From NCBI RefSeq assembly GCF_032193805.1, contig NZ_JAVBIK010000001.1:1226033-1290032 (forward strand): a stretch of DNA of 64,000 nucleotides, given 5' to 3'. The notes beneath the pieces are model-generated. The model saw only the letters and a list, made by a program, of their open reading frames with translations. It was not told the DNA's origin and searched no databases. A program made the translations under genes and the position numbers. Positions within the stretch are counted from its first letter, which is position 1. Each line of letters opens with the position of its first letter. The DNA is from Rhodoferax potami. GTDB lineage: Bacteria > Pseudomonadota > Gammaproteobacteria > Burkholderiales > Burkholderiaceae_C. Shown piece after piece: positions 61,958 to 64,000 of the stretch.

Positions 61958-63238
61958 TCAGTACGGCTTGGGGGTGATGCGTGCGCCCAGGGCGAGCAGC
62001 TTTTCGTCCAGCTTTTCGTAGCCGCGCTGGATCATGTTGGCGTTCTGCACCGTGGACTTGCCGCTGGCGCACAGGGCGGCGCCCAAGAGGGCCATGCCGG
62101 CGCGGATGTCGGGGCTTGGCAAGGTGGTGCCACGCAGGCGGCTCTTGCCGCTGATGACCACGCGGTGCGGGTCGCACACCACGGCGGCGGCGCCCATGCC
62201 GATGAGCTTGTCCACAAAGTACAAGCGCGACTCAAACATCTTCTCGAAGAACAGCACATTGCCTTCCACCTGCGTGGCGAGCGTGATCATGCAGCTCATC
62301 TGGTCGGTGGCGAACTGGGGCCAGGGGCCGTCGCCGATGACGGGCATGGCGCCGTCAAAGTCGCGGGTGACCTGCATGCGCTGGTTGCCTGACAGGAAGA
62401 TGTGTTTGTCGTGCAAGTCGATCTTGACGCCCAGGGTCTCAAACACGCGGTGGCACATGCCGTAGGCGTGCTTGTCGGTGCCCTCGACCGTGATTTCGCC
62501 ACCGGTGGCAGCGGCCAGCGCCAGGTAGGACGCGGCCTCGATGTGGTCGTGGCACACGGTGTAGGTGGTGCCGTGCAGCGACTCCACGCCTTCCACGCTG
62601 AGCTGGTTGGTGCCGATGCCGCTGATCTTGGCGCCCATGGCGTTGAGCAGGTGGGCCAGGTCTTGCACGTGCGGCTCGCAGGCCGCGTTGCGGATAAGGG
62701 TGTGGCCGCGGCTCACTGCGGCGGCCATGAGGATGTGCTCGGTGCCGGTGACGGATGGCTCGTCAAAAAACAGCTCAGCGCCAGTCAGCGGGCCGGGCAT
62801 GGTGAAGTCGTAGACGCCATTGATGCTGACCTTGGCACCCAGCTTTTGCAGGCCGTAGAAGTGCGTGTCCAAGCGGCGGCGGCCGATGACGTCGCCCCCC
62901 GGGGGGAACAGGCGCGCAGAGCCGGTGCGGTGCAAGAGGCCGGCCACACACAAGATGGAGGTGCGCACCTTGTTGCACAGGGCCTGGCCGATTTCGCTGG
63001 TGCGCACGCTGGCCACATGGATGCTGACACGCTCGCCGCTGCGTTCGACCTTGCCGCCGATTTCGACGATCACGTCCAGCATATGGCGCACGTCGATGAT
63101 ATCGGGCACGTTGTCGAGGATGACTTCCTGGTCCGTAAGGATGCAGGCCGCAATCATGGGCAGGATGGCGTTTTTGTTGCCGGAAGCGCGAATGGTGCCT
63201 CGCAGGGGCACGCCGCCTTCAATTTCAAATGTCGACAT
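61958..63238 (-). CDS. murA: UDP-N-acetylglucosamine 1-carboxyvinyltransferase (MurA-type) with Asp in place of the catalytic Cys
   Basis: The 426-residue enzyme transfers enolpyruvate from PEP to UDP-GlcNAc, the first committed peptidoglycan step. The substrate-binding Lys-Asn pair is conserved at residues 22-23 (ASGNKNAILPM). The region that holds the catalytic Cys115 of E. coli (GGC-x-I-G) reads FPPGGDVIGRRRLDTHFYG, so the Cys is Asp (about residue 116). This natural change occurs in some other bacteria and makes MurA insensitive to fosfomycin. The sequence differs from the usual betaproteobacterial MurA, so it may be a second copy; the main copy is not in this window. Confidence 0.9.
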   Translation of the reverse strand: MSTFEIEGGVPLRGTIRASGNKNAILPMIAACILTDQEVILDNVPDIIDVRHMLDVIVEIGGKVERSGERVSIHVASVRTSEIGQALCNKVRTSILCVAGLLHRTGSARLFPPGGDVIGRRRLDTHFYGLQKLGAKVSINGVYDFTMPGPLTGAELFFDEPSVTGTEHILMAAAVSRGHTLIRNAACEPHVQDLAHLLNAMGAKISGIGTNQLSVEGVESLHGTTYTVCHDHIEAASYLALAAATGGEITVEGTDKHAYGMCHRVFETLGVKIDLHDKHIFLSGNQRMQVTRDFDGAMPVIGDGPWPQFATDQMSCMITLATQVEGNVLFFEKMFESRLYFVDKLIGMGAAAVVCDPHRVVISGKSRLRGTTLPSPDIRAGMALLGAALCASGKSTVQNANMIQRGYEKLDEKLLALGARITPKPY

Positions 63239-63323
63239 GGTGAGATTCAGTGTTGGGAGACCGGGGTTTTCCGGCCAAGGGGGAGATTGTTACCGCTCCG
63301 GGCCCGATTCTTGTAACTTTGTG

Positions 63324-63338
63324 CTGTAACGGTTACAG
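63324..63338. promoter_or_regulatory. Perfect 15-bp palindrome upstream of murA
   Basis: CTGTAAC-G-GTTACAG is perfectly symmetric and lies 86 bp upstream of the murA start, between it and the end of the hydrolase gene. A half-site TTGTAAC occurs 13 bases to its left. The shape resembles operators of LacI- or GntR-type regulators. Confidence 0.5.
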
Positions 63339-63362
63339 GAACCGCGACGAAGTTGGCACTTT

Positions 63363-64000
63363 TCAGGCGGCCAGCCAGCGGGCGAAGGCGGCGTTGACGG
63401 CGTCCGGCTGCTCCATCGTGCTCATGTGGCCGCAGTCTTCCAGCACCACCAACTCGGCGTGCACGTCGTGCATGGCGTCCACCATGGCCTGGTGCTGCTC
63501 GGGCGGGCTCCAGGCGTCTTGCCGGCCAGTGAGCACCAGCGTCGGGCAGGTGATGCCGGCCAGCACCGGCGCGGCGTCGGGCCGGGTGAGCAGCGCGTTG
63601 ATTTGCGCTGCAAACTGGGCCGGGCTGCTGCGCTCCAGCATGGCCAGTACTTGCTCGAACACCGGGCCGCCCACCACGGAGGGGTGCACCATGGGGCGCG
63701 CCCACATGGCGCCCATGGCCCGCATGCCGGCGCGTTGCGCGTGCGACAGCAGGGCCATGCGGCCGGCTTTTCTTTGGCGCCAGCTTCGCCTTCAGCCAGG
63801 GGGTGCACGCCGGTGTCCAGCAAGGCCAGGCGTTCTACCCGCTCGGAGGCCAGGCGCATCACCTCCAGGGCCACACGCCCGCCCATGCTGTGGCCAGCCA
63901 GAGCAAAGGTGGCGGGGGCGGCAGCCAGCACCTGCTGCGCCATGGCGGTGAGCGAGTCGGTCAGGCCCCAGTCAATCACCACGCAATGGTGGGTGGCCGA
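63363..64000 (-). pseudogene. Alpha/beta hydrolase, frameshifted and cut by the window edge
   Basis: From the right edge the frame reads VVIDWGLTDSLTAMAQQVL and FALAGHSMGGRVALEVM, where GHSMGG is the nucleophile elbow, then LALLDTGVHPLAEGEAGAKE. After about 63767 the correct frame shifts to one reading RMALLSHAQRAGMRAMGAMW. It ends properly with VLTGRQDAWSPPEQHQAMVD (acid residue region) and CGHMSTMEQPDAV (catalytic His). One missing base, probably a G beside AAAAG, explains the break. The gene is leftward and upstream of murA; its start is outside the window. The substrate is unknown. Confidence 0.8.

Noticed and set aside
1-64000. CRISPR array, prophage, transposase-bearing insertion sequence, rRNA or tRNA genes
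   Set aside because: No regularly spaced repeats, phage structural genes, transposase or integrase motifs, or conserved RNA gene sequences were seen.

Overview
The window is a 64 kb chromosomal segment of a GC-rich betaproteobacterium, most likely a Comamonadaceae member close to Rhodoferax or Curvibacter. The evidence is the protein repertoire (tyrS / M23 peptidase / anmK / erpA / bactofilin, rplM-rpsI, an ahcY-tlyA-metF block behind an SAH riboswitch) and about ten copies of a short dispersed repeat of the type common in that family. The genus is an inference. I saw no rRNA or tRNA gene, CRISPR array, prophage or complete insertion sequence.

Layout. 1-12 kb: glmU, a lipoprotein, 5-FTHF cyclo-ligase, a lytic transglycosylase, a solute-binding-protein/diguanylate-cyclase pair, a GST, cca, and a TctD/TctE-like two-component system. 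12.1-13.1 kb: a lower-GC patch with one small membrane protein. 13.1-20.2 kb: a sugar operon read leftward: phosphomannose-isomerase-like cupin, ROK sugar kinase, two tandem sugar-binding proteins, two permeases, ATPase. 20.2-24 kb: a ferric-iron FbpABC operon with a possible Fur box. 24-33.4 kb: MidA-like methyltransferase, an SDR / two FolB / ttcA cluster, a histidine phosphatase, an alkylglycerol-monooxygenase-like/lysoplasmalogenase fusion, a degenerate J-domain protein and ruvB. 33.4-47.8 kb: a carbonic-anhydrase-like protein lying between ruvB and ruvA, phoH-ybeY, an apparently acquired gene flanked by two copies of the dtd 3' end, tyrS, cell-wall genes, bactofilin, rpsI-rplM and a Hanks-type kinase. 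47.9-55.3 kb: rlmJ (frameshifted), metF, tlyA, ahcY with riboswitch, a LacI regulator and prfC. 55.3-64 kb: a lipoprotein, a LuxR-type regulator, a HAD phosphatase, an MFS transporter, a secreted protein with a lysine-rich tail, a frameshifted histone-deacetylase-like gene, a PPC-domain protein, a MurA with Asp in place of the catalytic Cys, and a frameshifted, truncated hydrolase.

How genes work together. The sugar operon would import glucose or mannose, phosphorylate it and isomerise mannose-6-phosphate. FbpABC imports ferric iron. ahcY, tlyA and metF form a leftward SAM-cycle/RNA-methylation cluster, with ahcY under SAH control. The M23 peptidase, AnmK, bactofilin and a coiled-coil membrane protein form an envelope-related neighbourhood.

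Most notable observations: (i) a roughly 1.35 kb segment with one unknown AT-richer gene, bounded by direct repeats of the dtd 3' end; (ii) the dispersed repeat, found inside at least four reading frames and ending ruvA; (iii) a two-domain ether-lipid-degrading candidate enzyme; (iv) active-site substitutions in MurA and in the carbonic anhydrase; (v) three single-base frameshifts, which are either pseudogenes or assembly errors.
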